From assembly GCF_014205225.1 (NCBI RefSeq), contig NZ_JACHNB010000001.1:5623501-5687500 (forward strand): DNA of 64,000 nt, in the 5' to 3' direction. Source of the stretch: Actinoplanes octamycinicus. GTDB taxonomy: Bacteria > Actinomycetota > Actinomycetes > Mycobacteriales > Micromonosporaceae. Both the position numbers and the translations under genes were made by a program. Within the stretch, counting starts at the first letter, position 1. Each line of letters starts with the position of its first letter. This document shows positions 26,216 through 34,325 of this stretch, in pieces. The notes below the pieces were generated by a model. The model did no database searches and was not told where the DNA came from. It saw only the letters and a program-made list of their open reading frames with translations.

Positions 26216-27231
26216 GTCTGCGAACCAAACTGGCGGCGTTCGCCGCCGTCCTCGTGCTGGCGGTGGCCGGCACGGTGCTCTACATCGTCGACGTGCGCGA
26301 GACGCGGGCCGAGCAGGTGGCCTCGGCGCCGCCGGTGCCGGTGGCCGACCTGGCCACGGTGACCGCGGCGCCGCACATCGTCTTCCGCAGCACCGCGATC
26401 GGCGACGAGTACGGCAAGGTGGCGATGGTGTCGCTGCGCGATCCGGCCGGCCCCCGGGCGTTCACCCGGGTGGCCTGCGACCGGGTCTACGCGCACCGCG
26501 ACGCGGCGGTCTGCCTCTACTCCAAGCCGAGCTTCGTGACCACCTACCAGGCCGAGGTGCTCGACGCGAACTGGGCGATCCGCCGGGAGCTGCCGCTGGC
26601 CGGGGTGCCCAGCCGGACCCGGCTCTCCCCGGACGGGGCGTGGGCGGCGACCACCACCTTCGTCTCCGGGCACGCCTACTCGTCGCCCGGTGACTTCTCC
26701 ACCGAGACGCGGATCAGTTCGCTGCGCGGCGGCCCCAGCCTGAACCTGGAGACCGACTTCCGGCTGATCGTCGACGGCCGGCGGAACACCGCCAAGGATC
26801 GCAACCTGTGGGGTGTCACGTTCGCCCGCGACGGCGACACGTTCTACGCCACCGCCGCGTCCGGGACGAAGACCTGGCTGGTCAAGGGCAGCCTGACCGG
26901 CCGCGAGCTGGTCGCGCTGCGGGAGGACGCCGAGTGCCCGTCGCTGTCGCCGGACGGCGCCCGGCTGGCTTTCAAGACCCGCAACGGCAAGCCCGAGGGG
27001 CAGTGGGCGATCGCCGTCTACGACCTGGCCGCCGGCAAGACCACGCTGCTCACCGAGCAGCACAGCGTCGACGACCAGATCGAGTGGCTCGACGACGCGC
27101 AGGTGCTTTACGGGTTGCCGCGCTCCGGCACCGGCCCGTCGGCCAGCGACGTGTGGGCGGCCTCGGCGGACGGCACCGGCACCCCGCGACTGTTCATCCC
27201 GGACGCCTGGTCCCCGGCGGTGGTCCGCTGA
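26212..27231 (+). CDS. Membrane-anchored TolB-like beta-propeller protein
   Basis: The 339-residue protein has an N-terminal signal anchor (LAAFAAVLVLAVAGTVLYIV) and a beta-propeller with TolB/WD40-like repeats: TRLSPDGAWAATT, SLSPDGARLAFKTRN and VYDLAAGKTTLLTEQHS. The catalytic role is unknown; such proteins often act as scaffolds at the cell surface. The GTG start overlaps the MFS stop. The gene ends 3 bp before a large palindromic element. Confidence 0.82.
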   Translation: MSLRTKLAAFAAVLVLAVAGTVLYIVDVRETRAEQVASAPPVPVADLATVTAAPHIVFRSTAIGDEYGKVAMVSLRDPAGPRAFTRVACDRVYAHRDAAVCLYSKPSFVTTYQAEVLDANWAIRRELPLAGVPSRTRLSPDGAWAATTTFVSGHAYSSPGDFSTETRISSLRGGPSLNLETDFRLIVDGRRNTAKDRNLWGVTFARDGDTFYATAASGTKTWLVKGSLTGRELVALREDAECPSLSPDGARLAFKTRNGKPEGQWAIAVYDLAAGKTTLLTEQHSVDDQIEWLDDAQVLYGLPRSGTGPSASDVWAASADGTGTPRLFIPDAWSPAVVR

Positions 27232-27234
27232 CAT

Positions 27235-27401
27235 CAGGGTCCGTCCTGCCGATCACGCGGGGCTGCGGCGTGGCCCAGGTGGCGCCTGCCGGCGGGTGCG
27301 GCAAGGCCACATACAAACCCGGTATGCGACCTTGCCGCACCCGACGTCAGCCCCCACCTGGACCTCGCCTCGCACTCGCGTGATCGGCAGGACGGACCCT
27401 G
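27235..27401. repeat. 167-bp near-perfect palindrome between convergent genes
   Basis: The two 80-nt arms (27235-27314 and 27322-27401) align without gaps and differ at 13 positions; the outer 25 bp are perfect and the loop is AAACCCG. The right arm encodes the last 17 codons of the acyltransferase gene. It is much longer than a normal terminator. A MITE-like or other palindromic mobile element, or a bidirectional terminator and RNA-processing site, are the main options. Confidence 0.85.
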
Positions 27402-28528
27402 GGCGTCCAGTGCTTGTAGGACATCGCCGGGCGTTCCACGAAGTGCCAGGACGGGATGGCCAGGGCGAGGGTGCCGACGGTCGCGACCGCGATGTACGGC
27501 AGCAGACCCCACTTCGGGACGCCGACCAGGGCGAGCAGCTGCTGGACCGGGAAGGCGTAGATGTAGAAGCCGTAGGAGTAGTCGCGGCGGACACCGATCC
27601 GCTGGAACGGCCGGGGCAGCCGGACCGCGAGCCACAGCACCAGGTAGGCGAAGGCCGGGTAGCCGAAGACGTCGAAGCCGCCGAACTGCAGCGTGTTGAC
27701 CAGGACCAGGACGGCCAGCAGGGCGCCGGCGTCGTTCAGCACGATCCGCCGGCGGTAGAGCTCGACCAGGGCGCCGAGCAGGAACACGTAGGTCAGATAG
27801 ATCAACGAGTACGAGTCGAGGCCGCCGATGCCGAGGAACGGACCGTGCTCGCCCTGCGGGCCGGGGATCCGCTCGGCGGTCAGGAAATCCCGGACGATCA
27901 CCGCGAACAGGGCGGTGGTCAGCAGGATCACCAGCCAGCGGGCCCGGCGGAAGACACCCGCCACGGCCAGCGCGGCGACCATGAAGTAGCAGAGCACCTC
28001 GTACATCAGGCTCCACAGGGAACCGTCGAAGACCGAGTTGCCGGTGAGCCGCCCGTACGGCGTGTCGATCAGCAGGCCGGAGATGCCGTACTGCCGGACG
28101 GCGACGGCGGCGTTGTTCAGCACGTAGCCGAACGGGCCGCCCGGCTCGCTGAAGACGCCGGCCAGGCTGCCCCGCTCGATCAGCGCGATCACCGGGGCGA
28201 AGACGAACGCCGTGACGATCAGGCACACCCACAGGCCGGGCAGGATCCGCAGGCCGCGGTGCCACAGGTAGCGGGGGAGCGGGACCCGGGTGGCGCTGCG
28301 GGTGATCAGGAAGCCGGAGATGGTGAAGAAGCCCAGGATGCCGATCTCGCCGAGCGCGGTCTGCCCGTGGGTGATCCCGCCACCCGGATCCTCCTCGCCG
28401 AAACCCAGCGGCAGCGAGTGCGAGACGAGGACGGCGAAGGCGAACAACAGGCGAAGGAAACCGAAACTGTTGTCCGGAGTGGAGAAGGCCGAGTCGACGG
28501 TTCGCCGGGACCAGATCCGAGCCAGCAT
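27347..28528 (-). CDS. Acyltransferase-3 family membrane protein
   Basis: The 393-residue integral membrane protein has about ten helices and acyltransferase_3 (OafA/NodX-like) features: NSFGFLRLLFAFAVLVSHSLPL with the conserved RxxxxxxVxxxH pattern, FFTISGFLITRS, WHRGLRILPG, SLWSLMYEVLCYFM and DYSYGFYIYAFPVQQLL. The family O-acylates surface sugars at the membrane. The last 17 residues (RPADHASARRGPGGG region) come from the palindromic element and probably replaced the original tail. It is divergent from the AsnB-like gene. Confidence 0.9.
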   Translation of the reverse strand: MLARIWSRRTVDSAFSTPDNSFGFLRLLFAFAVLVSHSLPLGFGEEDPGGGITHGQTALGEIGILGFFTISGFLITRSATRVPLPRYLWHRGLRILPGLWVCLIVTAFVFAPVIALIERGSLAGVFSEPGGPFGYVLNNAAVAVRQYGISGLLIDTPYGRLTGNSVFDGSLWSLMYEVLCYFMVAALAVAGVFRRARWLVILLTTALFAVIVRDFLTAERIPGPQGEHGPFLGIGGLDSYSLIYLTYVFLLGALVELYRRRIVLNDAGALLAVLVLVNTLQFGGFDVFGYPAFAYLVLWLAVRLPRPFQRIGVRRDYSYGFYIYAFPVQQLLALVGVPKWGLLPYIAVATVGTLALAIPSWHFVERPAMSYKHWTPRVRPADHASARRGPGGG

Positions 28529-28677
28529 CTCCGTAGTGAACCACGCGCCGAGAACGTATTTCCAGCAGGTCGGGAGAATGACAGAAATGCGCGGCTAATG
28601 TCGCTTTTCGCCGGTCCGGCCGCGCTTTCTTCGGTCCCCGGTGGAGACTAGGGTAACCGTATGATTGGAATTGAGCG
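28529..28677. promoter_or_regulatory. Divergent region, acyltransferase / AsnB-like gene
   Basis: These 149 bp between divergent genes are relatively AT-rich (GAACGTATTTCCAGC, GGTAACCGTATGATTGGAAT) and must carry both promoters. No operator palindrome is evident. Confidence 0.35.
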
Positions 28678-30402
28678 GTGAGGTCGTTCCTCGCAGTTTC
28701 CGGGGCGGCCCCGCGGGCCGACATTCTGGCGCATCTGTCCGGCGATCCGGTCATCTCCCGCACGGCCACCGGGTGGGTCGCCACCGACGAGCCGGTGAGT
28801 GGCGCCTTCACCGTTCCGATCGGCAAGGCCGCCCGCACCCGCGGCGGTGACGTCTCCACCGAGGCGCTCGGCGTGCTGCTGCGCGAGGGGGCCAAGGTGG
28901 ACGGCTCGCTGCTGGCCGCGCTGGTCCCGCCGTTCGCGGCCGCGCACTGCGACGGCTCGACGGTGGTCGCGGCCACCGACTGGCTCGGGTTCCAGCAGCT
29001 CTTCTGGTGGCAGGGCGACGGCGTCGCCGCGGTCGCCACCAGCGCGCTCGCCCTGGCCGCGCTGGCCGGCGCCGACCCGGACCGGCAAGCCCTCTCGGTG
29101 CAGAGCCTGGTCGGCTGGCAGGTCGGCCTGCGCACGGTCTTCGCCGGCGTGCACAAGGTGCCGGCCGGCTGCCTGGCGATCCTCGAGGACGGGCGGGTCA
29201 CCCTGCACCGCTACGTCGAGGAGTCGCTCGCCGTGGACGGCCCGGCGCCCGGCGTCGAGGAGGCCGCCGCCGAGCAGGCCGAGCTGATGATCGACTTCCA
29301 CGAGGCCTACCTGCGTGACCACCCGGAGTCGGTGCTGCAGCTGACCGGCGGCCAGGACACCCGGGTGCTGCTCGCCGCGATCCGCCCGGCGGCGCGCCAG
29401 GGCCTCGCCGCGCTGACCCTGGACGTGCACGGCGGCACCGACTCCCGGTTCGCCAACCGGCTCGCCGCGATGACCGGCATGAAGCTGCACGTGCACTGGA
29501 TGGACGACGGCCCGCGGGTCACCCCGGCCGAGGCGCACGACCTGGCCGTCCGGGCCGCCCGCGACCTGGACTGCATGGCCAGCCCGCTGGCGCTGGCCCC
29601 GCTGCTGCGCGCCGAGGCGCAGCTGGAGCAGGGGCACCGGCTCTCCGGGCTGGGCGGCGAGACCTGCCGCGGGTTCTACTACTTCGGGCAGCCCAGCGGC
29701 GCCACCACCGGGCCGCGGCTGATCGAGAAACTGGCCACCTGGCGGCTCTACGCCAACGAGGCGGTCCAGACCGAGGCGCTCGCGCCGGAGTTCGCCGCGT
29801 CCGCCCGGGCCGCCGCGCTGGAGCTGATCACCGAGTCGTTCGACGGCTACCCGGGCGACTGGCTGGCCGCCACCGACCACTTCTACCTCTACCAGCGGAT
29901 GCAGCGCTGGTCCGGCGCGCACGGCTCGGTGGCCGCGGCCAACCGGCACTTCATCAACCCGATGTTCGACCGGCGGTTCATCCAGCTGGCCCACGCGGTC
30001 AAGCCGGAGGAGAAACGGGGCGGGCTGCTCACCGGCCGGCTGATCAGCCTGCTCGACCCGGAGCTGGCCGCCGTACCGCTGGATTCCGGTCTGATCCCGA
30101 ACCGGCTCGGCCGGCCGGGCCTGGCCGCGCGGACCGCGGCCTACCGGGTGACCGCGCAGAAGGCGGCCCGCAAGATCCGGCAGAAACTCCGCGGTCAGGG
30201 TCGTCCCCAGCTCGGCGCCGCGGAGACCGCCGCCCTGGTGGTGGCGCACTGGCGGGCCGAGCCGGAGGTGGTCGCCCCGCTGCGCGCCACCGGCCTGGTC
30301 CGCGACGCCTGGCTGGACGACGTGCTCGCCGGTCGCGCCACGCCGGAGCCGGCCACCGTCGCCTTCCTGATCAACCTGCTGGTGATCGGCGGCGTCCGGT
30401 GA
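28678..30402 (+). CDS. Asparagine synthase-like protein lacking the glutaminase nucleophile
   Basis: The 574-residue protein keeps an AsnB-like architecture: a degenerate glutamine-amidotransferase half (about 1-185; WLGFQQLFWWQGDGVAAVATSALAL, VPAGCLAILEDGRVTLHRYV) and a synthetase half with a PP-loop ATP site as LQLTGGQDTRVLLAAI. Residue 2 is Arg, not the essential Cys of class II glutaminases, so it cannot use glutamine by the usual route. AsnB-like proteins in surface-polysaccharide loci are thought to amidate or ligate sugar acids. It may accept ammonia or another amine. The start is GTG with only a weak ribosome site. Confidence 0.82.
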   Translation: MRSFLAVSGAAPRADILAHLSGDPVISRTATGWVATDEPVSGAFTVPIGKAARTRGGDVSTEALGVLLREGAKVDGSLLAALVPPFAAAHCDGSTVVAATDWLGFQQLFWWQGDGVAAVATSALALAALAGADPDRQALSVQSLVGWQVGLRTVFAGVHKVPAGCLAILEDGRVTLHRYVEESLAVDGPAPGVEEAAAEQAELMIDFHEAYLRDHPESVLQLTGGQDTRVLLAAIRPAARQGLAALTLDVHGGTDSRFANRLAAMTGMKLHVHWMDDGPRVTPAEAHDLAVRAARDLDCMASPLALAPLLRAEAQLEQGHRLSGLGGETCRGFYYFGQPSGATTGPRLIEKLATWRLYANEAVQTEALAPEFAASARAAALELITESFDGYPGDWLAATDHFYLYQRMQRWSGAHGSVAAANRHFINPMFDRRFIQLAHAVKPEEKRGGLLTGRLISLLDPELAAVPLDSGLIPNRLGRPGLAARTAAYRVTAQKAARKIRQKLRGQGRPQLGAAETAALVVAHWRAEPEVVAPLRATGLVRDAWLDDVLAGRATPEPATVAFLINLLVIGGVR

Positions 30403-30409
30403 GATCGCG

Positions 30410-32641
30410 TCAGCTGACGTACCAGGACCCGGCGTCGATCCCGGCGTCGATGGCCGTGCCCTTCGTCGTGTCGATCACCGCGATCCTGATGTCGTAGCCG
30501 TCGATCGTGCTGACGTAAAGGCGGGTGCCGTCCGGGCTGAGCACCATCGAGGACGGGCGCGGCCCCACGACGATCGGCTGACCGATCCGCTCGCCGGAGG
30601 CGGCGTCGTGGATCGCCACGACGTTGGACGACTCGCACCCGACGTAGAGGCGCGTGCCGTCGGCGCTGATGGCCAGAGCCTGAGGGCGGGTGCCGCAGCC
30701 GGGGCTGAAGCTGCGGGCGACACCAGGTTGATCGGTGTTCCCCACGTCGATCCGGTCGGCGCCGTAGGCGGCCAGGTAGACATGCTTGCCGTCGCGGCTG
30801 ATCACCAGGTCACGCGGGCCGGCGCCGACGGTGAAGGACGGATCCGGTGTGCTGGCGCCGAGGTCGAACCGGGCGCCGGCGGCGGGTGGGCCGCCGGCCA
30901 GGTAGAGGTACTTCCCGTCCGGGCTGGGCACGAACACCCGGACTGCCAGGGGCACGGTGAGCGTGCTGACCGGCGGGTTAACGAGATCCTTGCCGATCTC
31001 GGCCGACCAGAGTCTGCTGCCGCTGTCGTCGGAGACGAACAGGTGCTTGCCGTCCGGGGCCAGCGCGATGCTGCGGTTCCCGGTGCGGTCGCCAGGGGCC
31101 CCCGGTAGGTCGAATCCGGAGATGTCCTTCGGGTGCGCGCCGAGCTGGAAGATCGTCGCGACCCCGCTTTGCAGGTAGGAGACCGCGTACAGATGCTTGC
31201 CGTCGGCGCTGAGCACGGCGTCGCCCACTCCCGGCGTGACATCCATGGTGCCGCTGACCTTGCGCGTCCGGGTCTCGATCGACACCAGCTTCCCGAGCGG
31301 CGCCGGACCGGAGCCGGAAGCCTGACGGTTGATGGTGACGTAGAGCCACCGGCCGTCAGGACTGATGGCGAGTCCGGGTGCGGTGAGGTTGTAGGGCAGG
31401 GACCCGCCGCTGGAGGACGATCCGTTGCCGTCCTGCCGGGCGAGGTGCACGATCAGGAGCACCGTGGCAGCCACCAGGACGGCTGCGCCCGCGGCGACCA
31501 GCCCGAGCCGGCGCCACCAGGGGATCGGCGTCTCGGCGGGTGGTTCCGGCGTGTCCGGATCGGATCCTGCTGTGGCCGGCGGGTTCGGTGTGGGCCCGGT
31601 CCGGGCCAACGGTGGGGGCGGGGCGGGTTCGGCCGGCGCCACTGGCGGGCTCGGCCCGGTCTCGGCTGCCGGAGCGGGCTGCGGTTCGGCGGGCGCCGGG
31701 TTCAGCGCCTGCAACCACTCCGTGGCCGCCGCCGAGACCCGCCTGCTGTCATCCTGCGCGAGACGTTCGATCTCTTCCCGTACGCGACCCCGCACCGTCG
31801 AGTTCCCCACCCGGTACAGCCGCGCCAGCTGGTCGATCACCGCCAGCCGATCGGCGGCGATCGGGCTGTCGATCGCGTGCCGCAGGTAGTCGGGCAGCGT
31901 CCACCCGACGTTGCGCGCGATGACGATCCGCCCCTCGACGTCGTCCTGCTTCTTCGGGCGCTGCTGCGGCATCTCCGCCACCACCCGGTCGTGCACGTAG
32001 GAGTACAGCTCGTCGAGCGTGATGTCGCCGTCCCCGTCCAGGTCGGCGCTGCCGTCCCGGAGCCCCTCGACGAGGTAGCGGGTGAACACCGACCGTGCCG
32101 CCGCCCCGCTCGTCCGATCCCCCTCGAACGAGTACTGCGTGGCGTCCGAGGCGGTCAGCACCGTCCGCCCCCGCCCCTGGAACCGCTCCAGGGTGTGCAC
32201 CCCCTCGTCCGCCTTGGCCAGCCGCCCGGCCGGGAACGCCCCGCTGTAGCAGCAGTCCAGGATCAGCACCTTGCGGCGCGACGCGCAACCCTCCAGGGCC
32301 CGATCGATCTGCTCCGCCGAGATCGCGCTGAACAGCAGCGAGTCCCGGCGGGTGTCGCTGGTCGCCAGGTAGAGCCGCCCCTCGTCGTCCTTGAGCCCGT
32401 GCCCGGTGAAGTAGAGCAGCGTCAGGTCGTCGCGGCGGCGGTCCCGGCACAGCTCGCCGATCGCCGCGCCGACCCGGTGATGCGGCTCGTTGATCAGGGT
32501 GGTCACCTCGAACCCGGCGATGGCCGGGTCGCGCAGCACCGCCCCGAGCGCCTCGGCGTCGTGCCCCGGAGCGGTCAGCCGGCGCAGTCCCTCGTCCGCG
32601 TAGTCGTACGCGGCGACCAGCAGCGCCAGCCGGCGGCCCAT
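30410..32641 (-). CDS. EACC1-associated caspase-like protein with transmembrane helix and beta-propeller
   Basis: A 743-residue protein. Residues 1-240 are a caspase/metacaspase (C14) peptidase domain with catalytic His81 (LLYFTGHGLKDD) and Cys131 (LILDCCYSGAF). Residues about 245-320 are a helical module (DSPIAADRLAVIDQLARLY, DDSRRVSAAATEWL). A Pro/Ala-rich linker and one membrane helix (LGLVAAGAAVLVAATVLLIV, about 379-400) follow. The rest is a beta-propeller with repeated SPDGRWLYV, SADGKHLYAV and APDGKHLFVSD. The protease faces the cytoplasm and the propeller the outside. The ATG overlaps the EACC1 stop by 1 bp. EACC1-caspase pairs are predicted conflict or cell-suicide systems. Confidence 0.9.
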   Translation of the reverse strand: MGRRLALLVAAYDYADEGLRRLTAPGHDAEALGAVLRDPAIAGFEVTTLINEPHHRVGAAIGELCRDRRRDDLTLLYFTGHGLKDDEGRLYLATSDTRRDSLLFSAISAEQIDRALEGCASRRKVLILDCCYSGAFPAGRLAKADEGVHTLERFQGRGRTVLTASDATQYSFEGDRTSGAAARSVFTRYLVEGLRDGSADLDGDGDITLDELYSYVHDRVVAEMPQQRPKKQDDVEGRIVIARNVGWTLPDYLRHAIDSPIAADRLAVIDQLARLYRVGNSTVRGRVREEIERLAQDDSRRVSAAATEWLQALNPAPAEPQPAPAAETGPSPPVAPAEPAPPPPLARTGPTPNPPATAGSDPDTPEPPAETPIPWWRRLGLVAAGAAVLVAATVLLIVHLARQDGNGSSSSGGSLPYNLTAPGLAISPDGRWLYVTINRQASGSGPAPLGKLVSIETRTRKVSGTMDVTPGVGDAVLSADGKHLYAVSYLQSGVATIFQLGAHPKDISGFDLPGAPGDRTGNRSIALAPDGKHLFVSDDSGSRLWSAEIGKDLVNPPVSTLTVPLAVRVFVPSPDGKYLYLAGGPPAAGARFDLGASTPDPSFTVGAGPRDLVISRDGKHVYLAAYGADRIDVGNTDQPGVARSFSPGCGTRPQALAISADGTRLYVGCESSNVVAIHDAASGERIGQPIVVGPRPSSMVLSPDGTRLYVSTIDGYDIRIAVIDTTKGTAIDAGIDAGSWYVS

Positions 32642-33024
32642 CAGTCCGCCCGCTCACCCGAATGCCGTCGCACGAACGCGTCGATCAGCGCTTTCTGCTC
32701 GGCGGCGGTGGCCCGTTCCAGCTCGATCGAGTCACCACCGACGGTCACCGTGATCCGGTGCCGGCCGGACTGCCGGTCCAGCCACGCCCCGAGCGTCCCG
32801 ACCAGCGTGGTGAACACCCCGCCGGAGGCGCTCAGCGCGACCAGCAACGCCCCGACGGTGACCGGGTCGGCGCCCTTGGCCCCGGCCGGCACCGCGCCGT
32901 CCGGCATCGGGCGGACCGCGTCGACGTCGAGATCGTCCAGCTCGGACCGCAGGCGCCGGACGACCCGGTCCGCCTCGGACTCGTCGCTCTCGGGATCGGT
33001 CTGGACGACCAGCAGAACCCGCAT
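32641..33024 (-). CDS. Effector-associated constant component EACC1
   Basis: The 127-residue protein has the EACC1 layout: an N-terminal strand-helix segment (MRVLLVVQTDPESDESEADRV), the central DPVTVGALLVALSASGGVFTTLVGTL hydrophobic helix region and a C-terminal basic strand with QSGRHRITVTVGGDSIELERA. EACC1 is the invariant partner of variable effectors in predicted actinobacterial conflict systems, as shown by genomic context studies. ATG at 33024 is preferred over a longer upstream frame that would run into the PobA-like gene. It is coupled to the caspase gene. Confidence 0.85.
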   Translation of the reverse strand: MRVLLVVQTDPESDESEADRVVRRLRSELDDLDVDAVRPMPDGAVPAGAKGADPVTVGALLVALSASGGVFTTLVGTLGAWLDRQSGRHRITVTVGGDSIELERATAAEQKALIDAFVRRHSGERAD

Positions 33025-33071
33025 GGCGCGAGAGTAGTCGCGCCGCGACGGGTGGTAGTACCTCCGCTCGG

Positions 33072-34253
33072 TCAGTCGGCGCGACCGTCCGGCTGCCCGG
33101 GGTCGGTGCCGGCCATCAGGTCGGCGAAAGCGGTGGCCGCGGCCGGGCTGGTGAACAGCCGGTCCAGCCGGGCCAGCGCCAGCCTCCGGCGGAACGGCTG
33201 GGACTCGTCGCCGGCCTCGTGCACCATCTCCGCGTACCACCGGGAGAACTCCTGGTAGTCCCAGGTGCGGCGCAGGCAGACCGCGGAGTACTCGCGCAGG
33301 CCGGTCTCGTCGCCCTGGTGCACGGCCGCGGTCAGCGCGCGGGCCAGCACGGACGCGTCGGTGAGCGCCAGGTTCATCCCCTTGGCGCCCATCGGCGTGA
33401 TGATGTGCGCGGCGTCGCCGACCAGGAACAGCCGGCCGTGGTCCATCGGCTCAGCGACGAAGCTGCGCATGTCGACCACCTCCCGGCCGGTGATCGGCCC
33501 GGCAACCAGGTCCGGGTCGCCGAGCCGGAGCCGCAGCTGCGCCCAGGTGTGCTCGTCGGTCCACTGCCGCGGGTCCTCGCCCGGCTGGTACTGCAGGTAG
33601 AAGCGGCTGGCGTACGGCCCGCGCGCGAACTGGGCGGCGAACCCGTGCCGGCTGACGCCCATCAGTGGATACCGTGGCGGCGGGGCGTCGGCCAGCACCG
33701 AGAACCAGCCGATGCCGTGGTCGAAGCTGTAGGTCCGCAGCGCCTCGGCCGGGATGCTGCGCCGGCTCACCCCGTGGAAGCCGTCGCACCCCGCGAGATA
33801 GGCGGCGTGCACCTCGCCGCCCCGGTAGGTGACCCGCGGGCGCGGCCCGGTGAGGTCGTGCACGGCCACGTCGGCCGCGTCGAAGCGCAGGTCACCGCCG
33901 CCGTCCAGGAAGGCGGCGATCAGCCGGCGGACCAGCATCTGCTGCGGGACGAGCCGGCTGGGCCGGCCGCCGGCCAGCGCCGGAGTGTCCAGGAACCGCG
34001 GGACGCCGTCGGTCCGGATCTCCATCAGGGTCTCCACCGGGCCGTCGCCGACGATCCGGTCGGCCAGCCCGTACTCCTCGAAGATCCGCCCGGCGTGGTG
34101 GTCGATGATGCCGGCCCGCTGCCGGTTCTCGACGTAGGCGCGGTCCCGCGCCTCCAGGACGACGCAGTCGACGCCGGAACGCTGCAACAGATTGGCCAGG
34201 GTCAGGCCGGCCGGCCCGGCCCCGATGATCGCGACGGTGGTCTCGTCAGGCAT
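33072..34253 (-). CDS. pobA: 4-hydroxybenzoate 3-monooxygenase (PobA-like FAD hydroxylase)
   Basis: The 393-residue protein has the length and motifs of PobA: the FAD dinucleotide site VAIIGAGPAGLTLANLLQ, YVENRQRAGIIDHHAG near the substrate loop, the DG motif CDGFHGVSRRSIP, YPLMGVSRHGFA, and the GD motif LFLVGDAAHIITPMGAKGMN. It would hydroxylate 4-hydroxybenzoate to protocatechuate with NADPH and O2. No further protocatechuate genes are nearby, so another aromatic substrate is possible. ATG at 34253 is chosen over a TTG at 34271. A terminator-like hairpin just upstream isolates it from the sugar operon. Confidence 0.88.
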   Translation of the reverse strand: MPDETTVAIIGAGPAGLTLANLLQRSGVDCVVLEARDRAYVENRQRAGIIDHHAGRIFEEYGLADRIVGDGPVETLMEIRTDGVPRFLDTPALAGGRPSRLVPQQMLVRRLIAAFLDGGGDLRFDAADVAVHDLTGPRPRVTYRGGEVHAAYLAGCDGFHGVSRRSIPAEALRTYSFDHGIGWFSVLADAPPPRYPLMGVSRHGFAAQFARGPYASRFYLQYQPGEDPRQWTDEHTWAQLRLRLGDPDLVAGPITGREVVDMRSFVAEPMDHGRLFLVGDAAHIITPMGAKGMNLALTDASVLARALTAAVHQGDETGLREYSAVCLRRTWDYQEFSRWYAEMVHEAGDESQPFRRRLALARLDRLFTSPAAATAFADLMAGTDPGQPDGRAD

Positions 34254-34283
34254 CCGACCATTGTGGATCAACGCATTGACGGA

Positions 34284-34310
34284 AGGCCACCGCCGAATGG
34301 ACGGTGGCCT
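34284..34310 (-). terminator. Terminator hairpin after the amino-sugar operon
   Basis: A perfect 9-bp stem (arms 34284-34292 and 34302-34310, 9-nt loop) lies 16 bp after the stop of the leftward aminotransferase gene. In that direction it ends the operon ahead of the pobA-like gene. Confidence 0.65.
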
Positions 34311-34325
34311 TTCCGAGGAATTGCT

